In this document: positions 37,483 through 45,019 of the stretch, one piece after another
Position numbering within the stretch: position 1 is the first letter of the stretch
Layout of the letters: each line of letters opens with the position of its first letter
From: a virus
IMG/VR virus record: IMGVR_UViG_3300031787_000018
Span: 1 to 64,000 of that record
Direction: 5' to 3' (one strand)
Length of the DNA stretch: 64,000 nucleotides
Made by a program: the position numbers and the translations under genes
Notes under the pieces: model-generated
Databases searched by the model: none
The model's input: only the letters and a program-made list of their open reading frames with translations
What the model was told of the DNA's origin: nothing

Positions 37483-37557
37483 GGGCTACATCCCGAAGGC
37501 AGGGCACTTGATTTGCACTCAAGTGAAAACGGTAGGGTTCGATTCCCTCGTGGTCCA
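37483..37557 (+). tRNA. tRNA-Ala (TGC)
   Basis: Acceptor GGGCTAC/GTGGTCC (several wobble pairs, G3-U70 present), anticodon arm CTTGA-TTTGCAC-TCAAG giving TGC, T loop TTCGATT. The G3-U70 pair is the alanine identity element. Confidence 0.85.
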
Positions 37558-37571
37558 CAAATATAATAAAA

Positions 37572-37662
37572 GGGTCTGTGGTGTGAGTGGTTTAAACCAC
37601 CTGTCTGCAAAACAGGGATGACAATTAATTTTGTTACGTCAGTTCGAATCTGACCAGACCCT
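37572..37662 (+). tRNA. tRNA-Cys (GCA) with long variable region
   Basis: Acceptor GGGTCTG/CAGACCC, anticodon arm CCTGT-CTGCAAA-ACAGG giving GCA, T arm GTCAG-TTCGAAT-CTGAC, discriminator T. The variable region is over 20 bases, unusual for Cys. Confidence 0.85.
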
Positions 37663-37674
37663 CTAAAAAATAAA

Positions 37675-37749
37675 GACCTCGTAACTTAGTTGGTTTAAAG
37701 TGCTAATCTTTTAAATTAGAAATCGTGAGTTCGAATCTCACCGGGGTCA
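37675..37749 (+). tRNA. tRNA-Lys (TTT)
   Basis: Acceptor GACCTCG/CGGGGTC, anticodon arm CTAAT-CTTTTAA-ATTAG giving TTT, T arm GTGAG-TTCGAAT-CTCAC. Last tRNA of operon 4; it ends two bases before the convergent gene at 37751. Confidence 0.9.
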
Positions 37750-37750
37750 C

Positions 37751-38203
37751 TTAACCACCATAACAATCAATACCTTTTATGGTTATTGTTGTATCGTTTT
37801 TAATTGTAATTTCTGTTTTTTCAGGGAAATATTCCTCATGGGTTAAATCATTACTACACTCAACCCTAGGATTGTCCAATTTTATAATAAGTTTATCATC
37901 TGATATCACACCTCTAATTGGTGTGTCTAACTTATAATAAACATTACCACCATCATAATCTTTATGTACTGTTCTTTCGTAAAATATTGAACCAAATATT
38001 GAATCTGAAAATACTGATTTTGTGTAATCTATAGTACAATAATAAGAAGTGTTACCACTCATAGTACTACGAATTTGACCTTCATATCTATAACTCGAAC
38101 TAAACAATCCACAAATCAAGGCAATTATAATCACCAAAAATACTAATCCACCGCCTCCACCACTAGGTGTTGATGGTACCCATACCCAAAAACCTTTTGA
38201 CAT
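37751..38203 (-). CDS. Membrane-anchored hypothetical protein
   Basis: 150 residues. Gly-rich start then helix LVFLVIIIALICGLFSS, followed by a beta-rich extracellular-type domain (TMSGNTSYYCTIDYTKSVFS). Single-helix anchored; function unknown. Confidence 0.55.
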   Translation of the reverse strand: MSKGFWVWVPSTPSGGGGGLVFLVIIIALICGLFSSSYRYEGQIRSTMSGNTSYYCTIDYTKSVFSDSIFGSIFYERTVHKDYDGGNVYYKLDTPIRGVISDDKLIIKLDNPRVECSNDLTHEEYFPEKTEITIKNDTTITIKGIDCYGG

Positions 38204-38214
38204 AATCTTTATTT

Positions 38215-38403
38215 TTAATTAAAAACCTCACTACTTAATTTTAAATATTTAATATGTTTTATTGGTAATAAATTACCCTCGTAACGTAATTCCAAACAAA
38301 GTTCACCTTTGTTATTTGTTACAACAATCCCTGTTGAAAATACATCCATTGGTACATCCAGTTCATCACCAATTTTAATTTCGTTACCGTTTAAATCTTT
38401 CAT
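38215..38403 (-). CDS. Small beta-rich hypothetical protein
   Basis: 62 residues: MKDLNGNEIKIGDELDVPMD then strands with GIVVTNNKGELCLELRYEG. SH3-like YopX-type small domain common in phages. Next to the metalloprotease gene. Confidence 0.5.
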   Translation of the reverse strand: MKDLNGNEIKIGDELDVPMDVFSTGIVVTNNKGELCLELRYEGNLLPIKHIKYLKLSSEVFN

Positions 38404-38404
38404 T

Positions 38405-39373
38405 TTAAGTTGTTTTTGGAAAATAAAAATTTGAGTTTGTTATTCTAACACCTTCTAACATTAATTTTATATTTAAATCATTAATGATAGCCTGTGCTTC
38501 TTTTTCATCATACAAGTCTAAATCTACGGTAAAAGAATTATATTTTCCACCGCCACCTTTAACTGAATTGTATTTTACGTTCATGGAATCTAGTCTATCC
38601 ATTAGTCTAAATTTATTGTAAGTTGGTTCCGAAACCTCAAAACTCATAATACAATTTACGTCTGGTTTTTTATACCTAAAACCCATAACTCTTTGACTAT
38701 CTTCGTTTAAATTTTCAATCACGTTATTATCTACAATATAACCCCATTTTCTATATGGTGTTTGTATTAAATGTCTTTTAGCATAATCTCGCCAAGTATT
38801 TAAAACAGTTTTAATTTCATCAGGGTGTATGTTAATACTTTCCAAATAATTACCAAACTCATCAATTAAAATATTTAATGGTTCTTTCATAGTTTTAGCC
38901 TTTTTATATAAACCTCTAACATACGCTTCAACCTCATAAGGTTCCGTAAGGTATTCATAATATTCTAAATCCTCTGGATATCTTCTTTTTGTTGAAAAAA
39001 AGCTTCCACGTTCTTTTACTTTAAATCTATCTTGTGCTATGTGTTCAATTTCGTGCCTAATTATATTTTTTAGTTCAGCAACCAATTTATTTAAATCGGT
39101 ATAAAAATCTTGTTCATTACTAGATACGGTTATATCTAATATCATTTTTTTATATTTACCTCTATTTGGAGACAATTCCATATGGCCACCAACCAAAGGT
39201 TCTTTTAAATTATCCATTTCTTTTATCTTAACGATTACGTCAATAAAAGTTCTACTAAATAACCTTATTCTTGTTCTATATTTTTTTACACCTTTTTTAA
39301 CAGCATAGATAATTTCTTTTGTTAATTCATTAGTTACATTATCGTACCTACCTTCGTTTAATAAATTACTCAT
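38405..39373 (-). CDS. HExxH metalloprotease, probably virion-packaged
   Basis: 322 residues. N-terminus MSNLLNE-GRYDNVTNEL matches the (L-N-E)-GRYD pattern found again in the large polyprotein at 56266. IIRHEIEHIAQDRF carries the zinc motif HEIEH, and YEVEAYVRGLYKKAK is the likely third-ligand helix. After I-E-N-L-N-E near residue 230 a second domain begins (CIMSFEVSEPTYNKFRLMDR). Late-type motif lies on its sense strand upstream. Possibly injected with DNA. Confidence 0.65.
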   Translation of the reverse strand: MSNLLNEGRYDNVTNELTKEIIYAVKKGVKKYRTRIRLFSRTFIDVIVKIKEMDNLKEPLVGGHMELSPNRGKYKKMILDITVSSNEQDFYTDLNKLVAELKNIIRHEIEHIAQDRFKVKERGSFFSTKRRYPEDLEYYEYLTEPYEVEAYVRGLYKKAKTMKEPLNILIDEFGNYLESINIHPDEIKTVLNTWRDYAKRHLIQTPYRKWGYIVDNNVIENLNEDSQRVMGFRYKKPDVNCIMSFEVSEPTYNKFRLMDRLDSMNVKYNSVKGGGGKYNSFTVDLDLYDEKEAQAIINDLNIKLMLEGVRITNSNFYFPKTT

Positions 39374-39443
39374 TGATTTTGCTATATGATATAAATATCA
39401 TATATTTGGTGTTATGAATATATTATTTTATAAAAATTGATGT

Positions 39444-40232
39444 ATGCCAGAAATTAGTGAAGTTAGAATAATGTCAGAATACATTAATGAAGTTAGTCAG
39501 GATAAAACTTTTATTAACATTAAAAAATCTGAGGTAAGTAAGATAAAAACTAACTTGGATTATGACTGGTCTGTTGGTTTTAAGTTAAAATCAGAAAGCA
39601 GGGGTAAAGAATTAATTTTAAAGTTAGAAAGTTTAAATAAATCTTTATTAACCAACATGGGAATGTCTGGTAATTGGGTTTTTATTAAAAATAAAATAAC
39701 CCCAAAACACGCACATTTGATATTTGAAACCACAGATGGTGGGTTATTGTGTTTGGTTGATGTTAGAAGGTTTGCCAAATGGAAATGGTCAGAAACTTGG
39801 TCTGAAAATAGGGGACCTGATCCTATAAAAGAACATTTAAAATTTAAAGAAAATATTCTTGATAACTTAAATAAAAAAGATTTTCAAAAACCAATTTATG
39901 AACTGATGATGAACCAAAAATATTTTAATGGTATTGGGAATTATTTAAGGTCGGAAATAATCAACAGAATAAACGATAACCCTTTTTTAACTTCAAAAGA
40001 ATTTATCACAAAAAACCCAAATTTTTTTGATGTTTGTAAAGACGTTATATTGGAATCTTATGTTTTAGGTGGGGGTCAACTTAAAGAATGGGTAAATCCT
40101 TTTAATGAGGATAAAATAACATTTTCAGAATGGTTAAAATGTTATGGCAAAAAAAATATGTCCACAATTATAGATAAAAATGGTAGAAAGTTTTGGTATA
40201 ACCCAAAATTTGATTTATCTTTGGTTAGTTAA
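39444..40232 (+). CDS. Fpg/Nei-family DNA glycosylase with degenerate zinc finger
   Basis: 262 residues. Starts MPEISEVRI (catalytic Pro2, Glu3). LLTNMGMSGNWVF, HAHLIFETTDGGLLCLVDVR and NGIGNYLRSEIINRINDNPF (helix-two-turn-helix) are typical. The C-terminal finger CYGKKNMSTIIDKNGRKFWY keeps the beta hairpin but lacks the four Cys, like zincless-finger Nei enzymes of viruses and animals. It would excise oxidised bases. Confidence 0.85.
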   Translation: MPEISEVRIMSEYINEVSQDKTFINIKKSEVSKIKTNLDYDWSVGFKLKSESRGKELILKLESLNKSLLTNMGMSGNWVFIKNKITPKHAHLIFETTDGGLLCLVDVRRFAKWKWSETWSENRGPDPIKEHLKFKENILDNLNKKDFQKPIYELMMNQKYFNGIGNYLRSEIINRINDNPFLTSKEFITKNPNFFDVCKDVILESYVLGGGQLKEWVNPFNEDKITFSEWLKCYGKKNMSTIIDKNGRKFWYNPKFDLSLVS

Positions 40233-40248
40233 TTTTAAAAGAAAAAAT

Positions 40249-40446
40249 ATGAGTAAGATTAAAGATGAAAATTTTGACGAAATAATTTTTCGTAAAGAAT
40301 TACTTAAAGTTTATAAAGAATTGGAAAATCATCCAACATTTGAAGAATTTAGTCCTATAGTTTTGGCTAAAAGTCTTTATGGTAAGTTTCATTTAAATGA
40401 TGAAGATGTTTTGATGGCTGTTAAAATGTATTATAATTTTGAGTAA
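40249..40446 (+). CDS. Small hypothetical protein
   Basis: 65 residues from ATG 40249 (MSKIKDENFDEIIFRKELLK), 16 bases after the glycosylase stop. Helical, charged. Overlaps the next ORF by eight bases. Confidence 0.5.
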   Translation: MSKIKDENFDEIIFRKELLKVYKELENHPTFEEFSPIVLAKSLYGKFHLNDEDVLMAVKMYYNFE

Positions 40447-40723
40447 GTTTAGTAAATATAGGGAAAAACCTAATTGGAAACCTAAGGAAGGTAACCTTAT
40501 TCTAATAAATACTAATGGTTGTTTGATGGAGGTTGGTGGTACTGAAGATATTGACGGGGAAAGAAAAGTTTCTTTAAATATGGATTGTGGTGATTATAAC
40601 TTAGGGGTTGAAATGGTGCCTATCAGAGATTTAATTCAAAAAGTTAGAAATGGTGAATGGAAAATTGTTAAAGATGGACCGATAGAACCCGAAAAAATAT
40701 TAAAGCAATATAAATTTATTTGA
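40439..40723 (+). CDS. Hypothetical protein
   Basis: 94 residues from a TTG start at 40439. Mixed alpha/beta (EGNLILINTNGCLMEVGGTE). No motif. Ends eight bases before the TTGACT of the next promoter. Confidence 0.5.
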   Translation: MSKFSKYREKPNWKPKEGNLILINTNGCLMEVGGTEDIDGERKVSLNMDCGDYNLGVEMVPIRDLIQKVRNGEWKIVKDGPIEPEKILKQYKFI

Positions 40724-40730
40724 TATTTTC

Positions 40731-40761
40731 TTGACTGTTAATAATTTTTTTTGTAATTTTA
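40731..40761 (+). promoter_or_regulatory. Promoter of a tRNA-like RNA
   Basis: TTG (40731-40733), 20 bases, TAATTTTA (40754-40761), one mismatch to consensus; 7 bases before the RNA. Confidence 0.5.
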
Positions 40762-40767
40762 CTTTGT

Positions 40768-40897
40768 GACGAGTGGCGGAGGGTATACGCGGTTCATCGA
40801 CGGATGGATTGGTTCAAAACACTAAGGTTACATATTGGTACCTTTAAATATTTGACACGAAATAGAACATCGAAAGGTTTAAATCCTTTCCTCGTCA
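40768..40897 (+). tRNA. Oversized tRNA-like RNA (about 130 bases)
   Basis: Acceptor GACGAG/CTCGTC, D-stem GCG/CGC, T arm AAAGG-TTTAAAT-CCTTT, discriminator A. The centre holds extra hairpins, CATC-GACG-GATG and TAAGGT...ACCTTTA, so it is about 45 bases longer than a class II tRNA. It may be an interrupted tRNA or a tRNA mimic. Own promoter and terminator. Confidence 0.45.
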
Positions 40898-40904
40898 AAA
40901 AATT

Positions 40905-40945
40905 CCCCCGATTGATTGAGATTTATCTCTCTCGGGGGGTTTTTA
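40905..40945 (+). terminator. Terminator after the tRNA-like RNA
   Basis: CCCCCGA/TCGGGGG hairpin followed by T. Confidence 0.8.
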
Positions 40946-40987
40946 ATTTAAAAACTTTTTACTATATTTGTAATAAACCTTAGAATA

Positions 40988-41137
40988 ATGAAAGAATATA
41001 AATTAGTGTCTAAAGGGGGTGAAAAAATTTCTAAATACTCCACATATAGTTTAGAATTAGCTATTGAGTATTTTGCTAAAGTCAAAAAGTTAAAAGTTTC
41101 ACAATTATTAAAAATTTATAACGTAGAAGAATGTTAA
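40988..41137 (+). CDS. Small hypothetical protein
   Basis: 49 residues (MKEYKLVSKGGEKISKYSTY ... ) with a helical C-terminus. Overlaps the phosphoesterase start by seven bases, suggesting translational coupling. Confidence 0.45.
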   Translation: MKEYKLVSKGGEKISKYSTYSLELAIEYFAKVKKLKVSQLLKIYNVEEC

Positions 41138-41904
41138 TCACACTGGGCGATATACACGGTAATTTTAACTACGTTAAGTGGTATATAAAGGCACACAAGA
41201 TTAAAGATTGTACTATATATCAGGTAGGTGACTTTGGTATTGGGTTTACCAATGAATTCAACGATATGAATACATTGGGTGATTTGAATAAGTTTTTAAA
41301 CGAATATAACATTCAAATGTATGCTATACGTGGTAACCACGATAACCCAAAATACTTTGACGGGCATTTAAGAAACTACTTTACCAACTTACATTTACTA
41401 CCTGATTATACAGTAATAAACGTAGATGGTGTTAACATATTAGGTGTTGGTGGTGCTGTGAGTGTTGACCGTAGACCACATATGAGAGAACAACTTCAAT
41501 ATGCCAGAAATGGTGTTGAGAGAGAGTTATATTGGTACGATGAGGTTTTCGTGTTGGATGAGGAAAAACTAAAAGGTTTTAGGGATATAGATATTGTTGT
41601 AACACATACAGCACCTGATTTCTGTCACCCTGTAAATACAAACGGGTTTGGATATTTGGTTAATCAATTTGCCATGGATGATGAAAAACTAAAAGATGAC
41701 CTTTTAGAAGAGAGAAAATTGGTTACTAAGATGTGGGAGATATTAAAAGAGAATAATAAACCTTTTATGTATTTTTATGGCCATTTTCACAATGTATGGC
41801 TTGAAGATATTGATGGATGTGAATTCAGATTATTAGGTATTAACGAATTCTACGACCCAAAAATCGATTACATGAATTATTTAAACAAAAAATATGGGGA
41901 TTAA
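41131..41904 (+). CDS. Calcineurin-like metallophosphoesterase
   Basis: 257 residues. LITLGDIHGN (D-x-H), QVGDFGIG (GD), IRGNHDNP (GNHD), VVTHTAPD and YGHFHNVW (GHxH) form the complete set of metal ligands. Substrate unknown; phage members act on nucleotides or phosphoproteins. The last 25 codons have been replaced or duplicated by the homing endonuclease insertion downstream, see 42761-42859. Confidence 0.9.
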   Translation: MLITLGDIHGNFNYVKWYIKAHKIKDCTIYQVGDFGIGFTNEFNDMNTLGDLNKFLNEYNIQMYAIRGNHDNPKYFDGHLRNYFTNLHLLPDYTVINVDGVNILGVGGAVSVDRRPHMREQLQYARNGVERELYWYDEVFVLDEEKLKGFRDIDIVVTHTAPDFCHPVNTNGFGYLVNQFAMDDEKLKDDLLEERKLVTKMWEILKENNKPFMYFYGHFHNVWLEDIDGCEFRLLGINEFYDPKIDYMNYLNKKYGD

Positions 41905-41914
41905 TGGTTTTCAG

Positions 41915-41948
41915 TCCCTTTACATATATTTATATGTAAAGGGGTTTT
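41915..41948 (+). terminator. Terminator after phosphoesterase
   Basis: CCCTTTACATAT/ATATGTAAAGGG hairpin followed by T; the ATG of the next gene follows immediately. Confidence 0.75.
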
Positions 41949-41949
41949 T

Positions 41950-42759
41950 ATGCAAAAATGGTCAACATATGAAATAAATTATTTAAAAGAAAATTATGAA
42001 AATAAAGGTAGTGAATATTGTTCAAAACAATTAAATAGAAGTTTAAACTCTGTTAGGAATAAAGTTAGAAAACTTAAACTATCCATTAATAAAGAACTTA
42101 AATCTGAAATACAATCTAAAAACGGGTCAAAATATGAAAAAATGGTATTCTCCTTTGAAAACCCCCAAGATTTATATATAATGGGATTTTTATGGGCGGA
42201 CGGTTATCTTCACGATACATTTAATAGATTGGAGTTATATACCACTACTGAAGATTTTAAAACCATAGAATGGTTATTTGATGATAATAAATGGTCTATT
42301 TCACATAGAGAAAGGGTGAATAAAAAACCATCAACAACATTAGGATTGTATCAAAAAAATGTTTGTGAAAATTTTAGAGAGTATGGTTATACAGGGAAAA
42401 GTTTATATTCCCCTAATTTTTTACACAAAATACCAGAAAACATAATACATTATTTTTTTAGGGGTTTTTTTGACGGTGATGGATGTTTTTATGTTAGTAA
42501 AGATAATAAACAAAAACAATGTTATTTGGCCGGTAGTTATGAACAAGATTGGTCATGGGTTGAAGATAGGCTTAAAAAATTGAATATTGATTATACCATA
42601 AAAAGAAAAACACAAAAAGGTGGTAAGGAAAAATATTCTATTGTTTACATTAAAAAATCATATATAAAGAATTTCGGTTTTTTTATATATGAAAATTATG
42701 ATATAGATAATATTGGTTTACCTAGAAAATATAATAAATTTTTACAAATAATAAATTAA
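41950..42759 (+). CDS. LAGLIDADG homing endonuclease
   Basis: 269 residues. N-terminal SANT/HTH-like region (WSTYEINYLKENYENKGSEY) similar in plan to that of the 29124 endonuclease; two LAGLIDADG motifs, IMGFLWADGYL and FFRGFFDGDGCF. It cuts a long target and spreads its own gene. Located between the full phosphoesterase gene and a second copy of that gene's 3' end. Confidence 0.85.
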   Translation: MQKWSTYEINYLKENYENKGSEYCSKQLNRSLNSVRNKVRKLKLSINKELKSEIQSKNGSKYEKMVFSFENPQDLYIMGFLWADGYLHDTFNRLELYTTTEDFKTIEWLFDDNKWSISHRERVNKKPSTTLGLYQKNVCENFREYGYTGKSLYSPNFLHKIPENIIHYFFRGFFDGDGCFYVSKDNKQKQCYLAGSYEQDWSWVEDRLKKLNIDYTIKRKTQKGGKEKYSIVYIKKSYIKNFGFFIYENYDIDNIGLPRKYNKFLQIIN

Positions 42760-42760
42760 T

Positions 42761-42859
42761 TTTGAAGGTACTAACTTTAGATTGTTAGGGATAAACGAAC
42801 ATTATATGTATCAAAACCATAATGATTATACACCTGAATGGGAGAAGGAATTAAAATAA
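42761..42859 (+). pseudogene. Remnant 3' end of a phosphoesterase gene
   Basis: 33 codons reading FEGTNFRLLGINEHYMYQNH onwards to a TAA, without a start. It parallels the end of the upstream gene (GCEFRLLGINEFYDP). It begins right after the endonuclease stop, as expected for the displaced 3' end of the original gene. Confidence 0.7.
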
Positions 42860-42860
42860 A

Positions 42861-42887
42861 AAAGGGACAATTAAGTCCCTTTTTTTA
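42861..42887 (+). terminator. Intrinsic terminator
   Basis: AAAGGGAC-AATTAA-GTCCCTTT followed by T; between the remnant and a convergent gene. Confidence 0.8.
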
Positions 42888-42904
42888 TTATTTGTTATTT
42901 TAAT

Positions 42905-43813
42905 TTATTTTAAAGCTGGTACGGCATCCTTAGTATAACCCAAGAACTCACAAATAACTTGACCGCCTTGTCCTTGTCGGTTAGTTTGTGATGTATTTAT
43001 TTGACCATATTTTGTAGAACACTCCACTGGGTAAGATGGGTCAGAACATGGTGTAGGTGGCTCAAACTGTTTATAACCCCAATCACAACCGTAAGGAAAA
43101 ACACCTGGAATATCTACACAACTTTTAAATGATACACCATTAGTTGCTGTAGTAAATTTGGCTAATTGACCAGTACTGTCAGTATATCCAAAATCCCAAA
43201 ACGCACCGAAGTTAGGGTTTAATCCGTTAGTGTTTCTAGGCCCAAAAGAAGTAACACTTTCTCTAAGTACGGAATGTAAACCATCAACACAAGAAATATC
43301 GAAAGATTCGACATCACCTAATACTTTACCGTTTTGCCACCAAGTATTTACTGAAAATTCAAATATATTTAAACCATACGGATAAACTTGTTTTTCATTT
43401 GAATCCAATATACTTTGAGCTGCAGTGCAAGCTTGATTATCAATACCCCAAGTAATAACAACTGAATTTATAGCTAAAGTATCACCCAAATGATATTGTA
43501 CACCTTTTTTTGCCCAAAATATACCTTTACATTTTACTGGTGTACCATCAGGGTTTTTAGCTTCAGGGTTAAAGTTAGTAGAATCCATACCAAACTTACC
43601 TACAATTGATTGTGTACTTGGTAATGTAACAAATACTTGTACGGAATCCAAATTTGAATTATTTATTAATACAACATCAGTGTATTTAGTTGTATCTACC
43701 GTGTTAGTTGATGGTGGAGTTACGGGTTTAGAATTTTTCCAATTCCAAAGAACACCACCCGCAATTATAGAACCTATTCCTATTGCGATTAAAATTTTAG
43801 CGATTTTTTTCAT
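42905..43813 (-). CDS. Membrane-anchored thaumatin-like protein
   Basis: 302 residues. N-terminal helix ILIAIGIGSIIAGGVLWNW, Pro/Thr linker, then a Cys-rich beta domain. VEFSFDISCVDG-type block (here VESFDISCVDGLHSVLRES), CVDIPGVFPYGCDW and CSDPSYPVECSTKYGQ suggest a thaumatin-like fold. It would face the periplasm. Origin probably host-like; function unknown. Confidence 0.45.
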   Translation of the reverse strand: MKKIAKILIAIGIGSIIAGGVLWNWKNSKPVTPPSTNTVDTTKYTDVVLINNSNLDSVQVFVTLPSTQSIVGKFGMDSTNFNPEAKNPDGTPVKCKGIFWAKKGVQYHLGDTLAINSVVITWGIDNQACTAAQSILDSNEKQVYPYGLNIFEFSVNTWWQNGKVLGDVESFDISCVDGLHSVLRESVTSFGPRNTNGLNPNFGAFWDFGYTDSTGQLAKFTTATNGVSFKSCVDIPGVFPYGCDWGYKQFEPPTPCSDPSYPVECSTKYGQINTSQTNRQGQGGQVICEFLGYTKDAVPALK

Positions 43814-43922
43814 TTTGTTTATTGTTTATTACTAAATATCTCTTAATAATAAAAAAATGTCACATTAAAAAAAGCGTTAACTATTTAAATATTTTTCTTA
43901 TTTTTATATTAAATAATTAATT

Positions 43923-44390
43923 ATGTACTTTTCAGCAATAGTAGCTCACGATAAAAACAAATTAATAGGTGGTAACAATAAACTTTTGTGGCACATACCT
44001 GAAGATTTAAAAAGGTTTAAGAAAATAACCACCAATTCGGTTGTGGTTATGGGTAGAAAAACTTATGAAAGTATAGGAAAACCATTGTCAAATAGGATAA
44101 ATGTTATATTGACTAAAAATAAAAACTATAAGGTAGATGGTTGTATTGTGTTAAATTCTGTTGATGAGATTATTATGGAATTTAAAAACACACCAGAAGT
44201 TTTTATCATAGGCGGTGGTGAAATTTATAAACAATTTTTATCATATATTGATAGAATTTATGTAACTTTGGTGGAAGGAAATTATGAAGGTGATTCTTAT
44301 TTCCCTGAATATTCAGAATATGATTGGAAATGTTTTTATGAAGAAAAGGGCGAAGGTTTTACGTATAAAACTTATATTAGAAAAAAATGA
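43923..44390 (+). CDS. folA: Dihydrofolate reductase
   Basis: 155 residues. FSAIVAHDKNKLIGGNNKLLW, HIPEDLKRFKKIT, VVVMGRKTYESIG and VFIIGGGEIYKQFL are the standard DHFR blocks. It regenerates tetrahydrofolate for thymidylate synthesis. Overlaps the next gene by four bases. Confidence 0.95.
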   Translation: MYFSAIVAHDKNKLIGGNNKLLWHIPEDLKRFKKITTNSVVVMGRKTYESIGKPLSNRINVILTKNKNYKVDGCIVLNSVDEIIMEFKNTPEVFIIGGGEIYKQFLSYIDRIYVTLVEGNYEGDSYFPEYSEYDWKCFYEEKGEGFTYKTYIRKK

Positions 44391-44767
44391 AACTATTCTT
44401 AGATGATGTACGTACTTTAGATATGATATACCCTAAGGAAAACCATAAAGATTGGGTTATCGTTAGAAGTTACCATGAATTTGTTAACTACATTAAAAAA
44501 TTTGGGTTGCCAACTTTTATTAGTTTCGACCATGATTTAGGTTTTGAACATACTAGATGGTATTTTGAAAACGGTGGTCATGAAAATCCACCCGATCCTT
44601 TTGATACTGATTTTAAAGAAAAAACTGGTTATGATTGTGCAAAATTTTTAGTTGATTATTGTCTTAGTAATAAAAAATCATTACCTATTTGGCAAGTACA
44701 TTCACATAACCCTGTAGGGTCAAAAAACATTAGAAGTTACTTAAAAAATTTTGAAAAATTTTATTAA
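44387..44767 (+). CDS. Cyclic-phosphate-processing receiver-like protein
   Basis: 126 residues. MKLFLDDVRTLD (DDxR), VIVRSYHEFVNYI, and ISFDHDLGF (DHDL) match the cpRec family, a receiver-like fold proposed to act on cyclic phosphates at RNA ends. QVHSHNPVGSKNI closes the domain. Fits an RNA-repair theme with the SAK phosphatase. Confidence 0.75.
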   Translation: MKLFLDDVRTLDMIYPKENHKDWVIVRSYHEFVNYIKKFGLPTFISFDHDLGFEHTRWYFENGGHENPPDPFDTDFKEKTGYDCAKFLVDYCLSNKKSLPIWQVHSHNPVGSKNIRSYLKNFEKFY

Positions 44768-44786
44768 ACAATATAAATTTATAAAC

Positions 44787-45017
44787 ATGAGAATTAATAT
44801 CCAAAACCTATTGGTACAACAAGACTTATTTGAAATACTAAACTCTAATTCTATGGAGTTGGGGGTTCAGGAAGATGACAACAAAGTATATTTAATCAAA
44901 ACAATTACAGACGGAGAATATTGGTTGGGTGAATCCAGATATATTTACGACAACAAAGAAGAAGCTTTAAAAGATTTAGAAACCTTAAAAAACATCATGA
45001 AAAGTATTGATGTCTAA
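44787..45017 (+). CDS. Small hypothetical protein
   Basis: 76 residues from ATG 44787 (MRINIQNLLVQQDLFEILNS); an upstream in-frame ATG at 44751 would overlap the previous gene. Alpha/beta, no motif. Confidence 0.5.
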   Translation: MRINIQNLLVQQDLFEILNSNSMELGVQEDDNKVYLIKTITDGEYWLGESRYIYDNKEEALKDLETLKNIMKSIDV

Positions 45018-45019
45018 AT

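Noticed and set aside
18472-37749. tRNA genes as prophage attachment sites
   Set aside because: No integrase, no duplicated tRNA 3' ends as att sites, and the gene set suggests a virulent phage.
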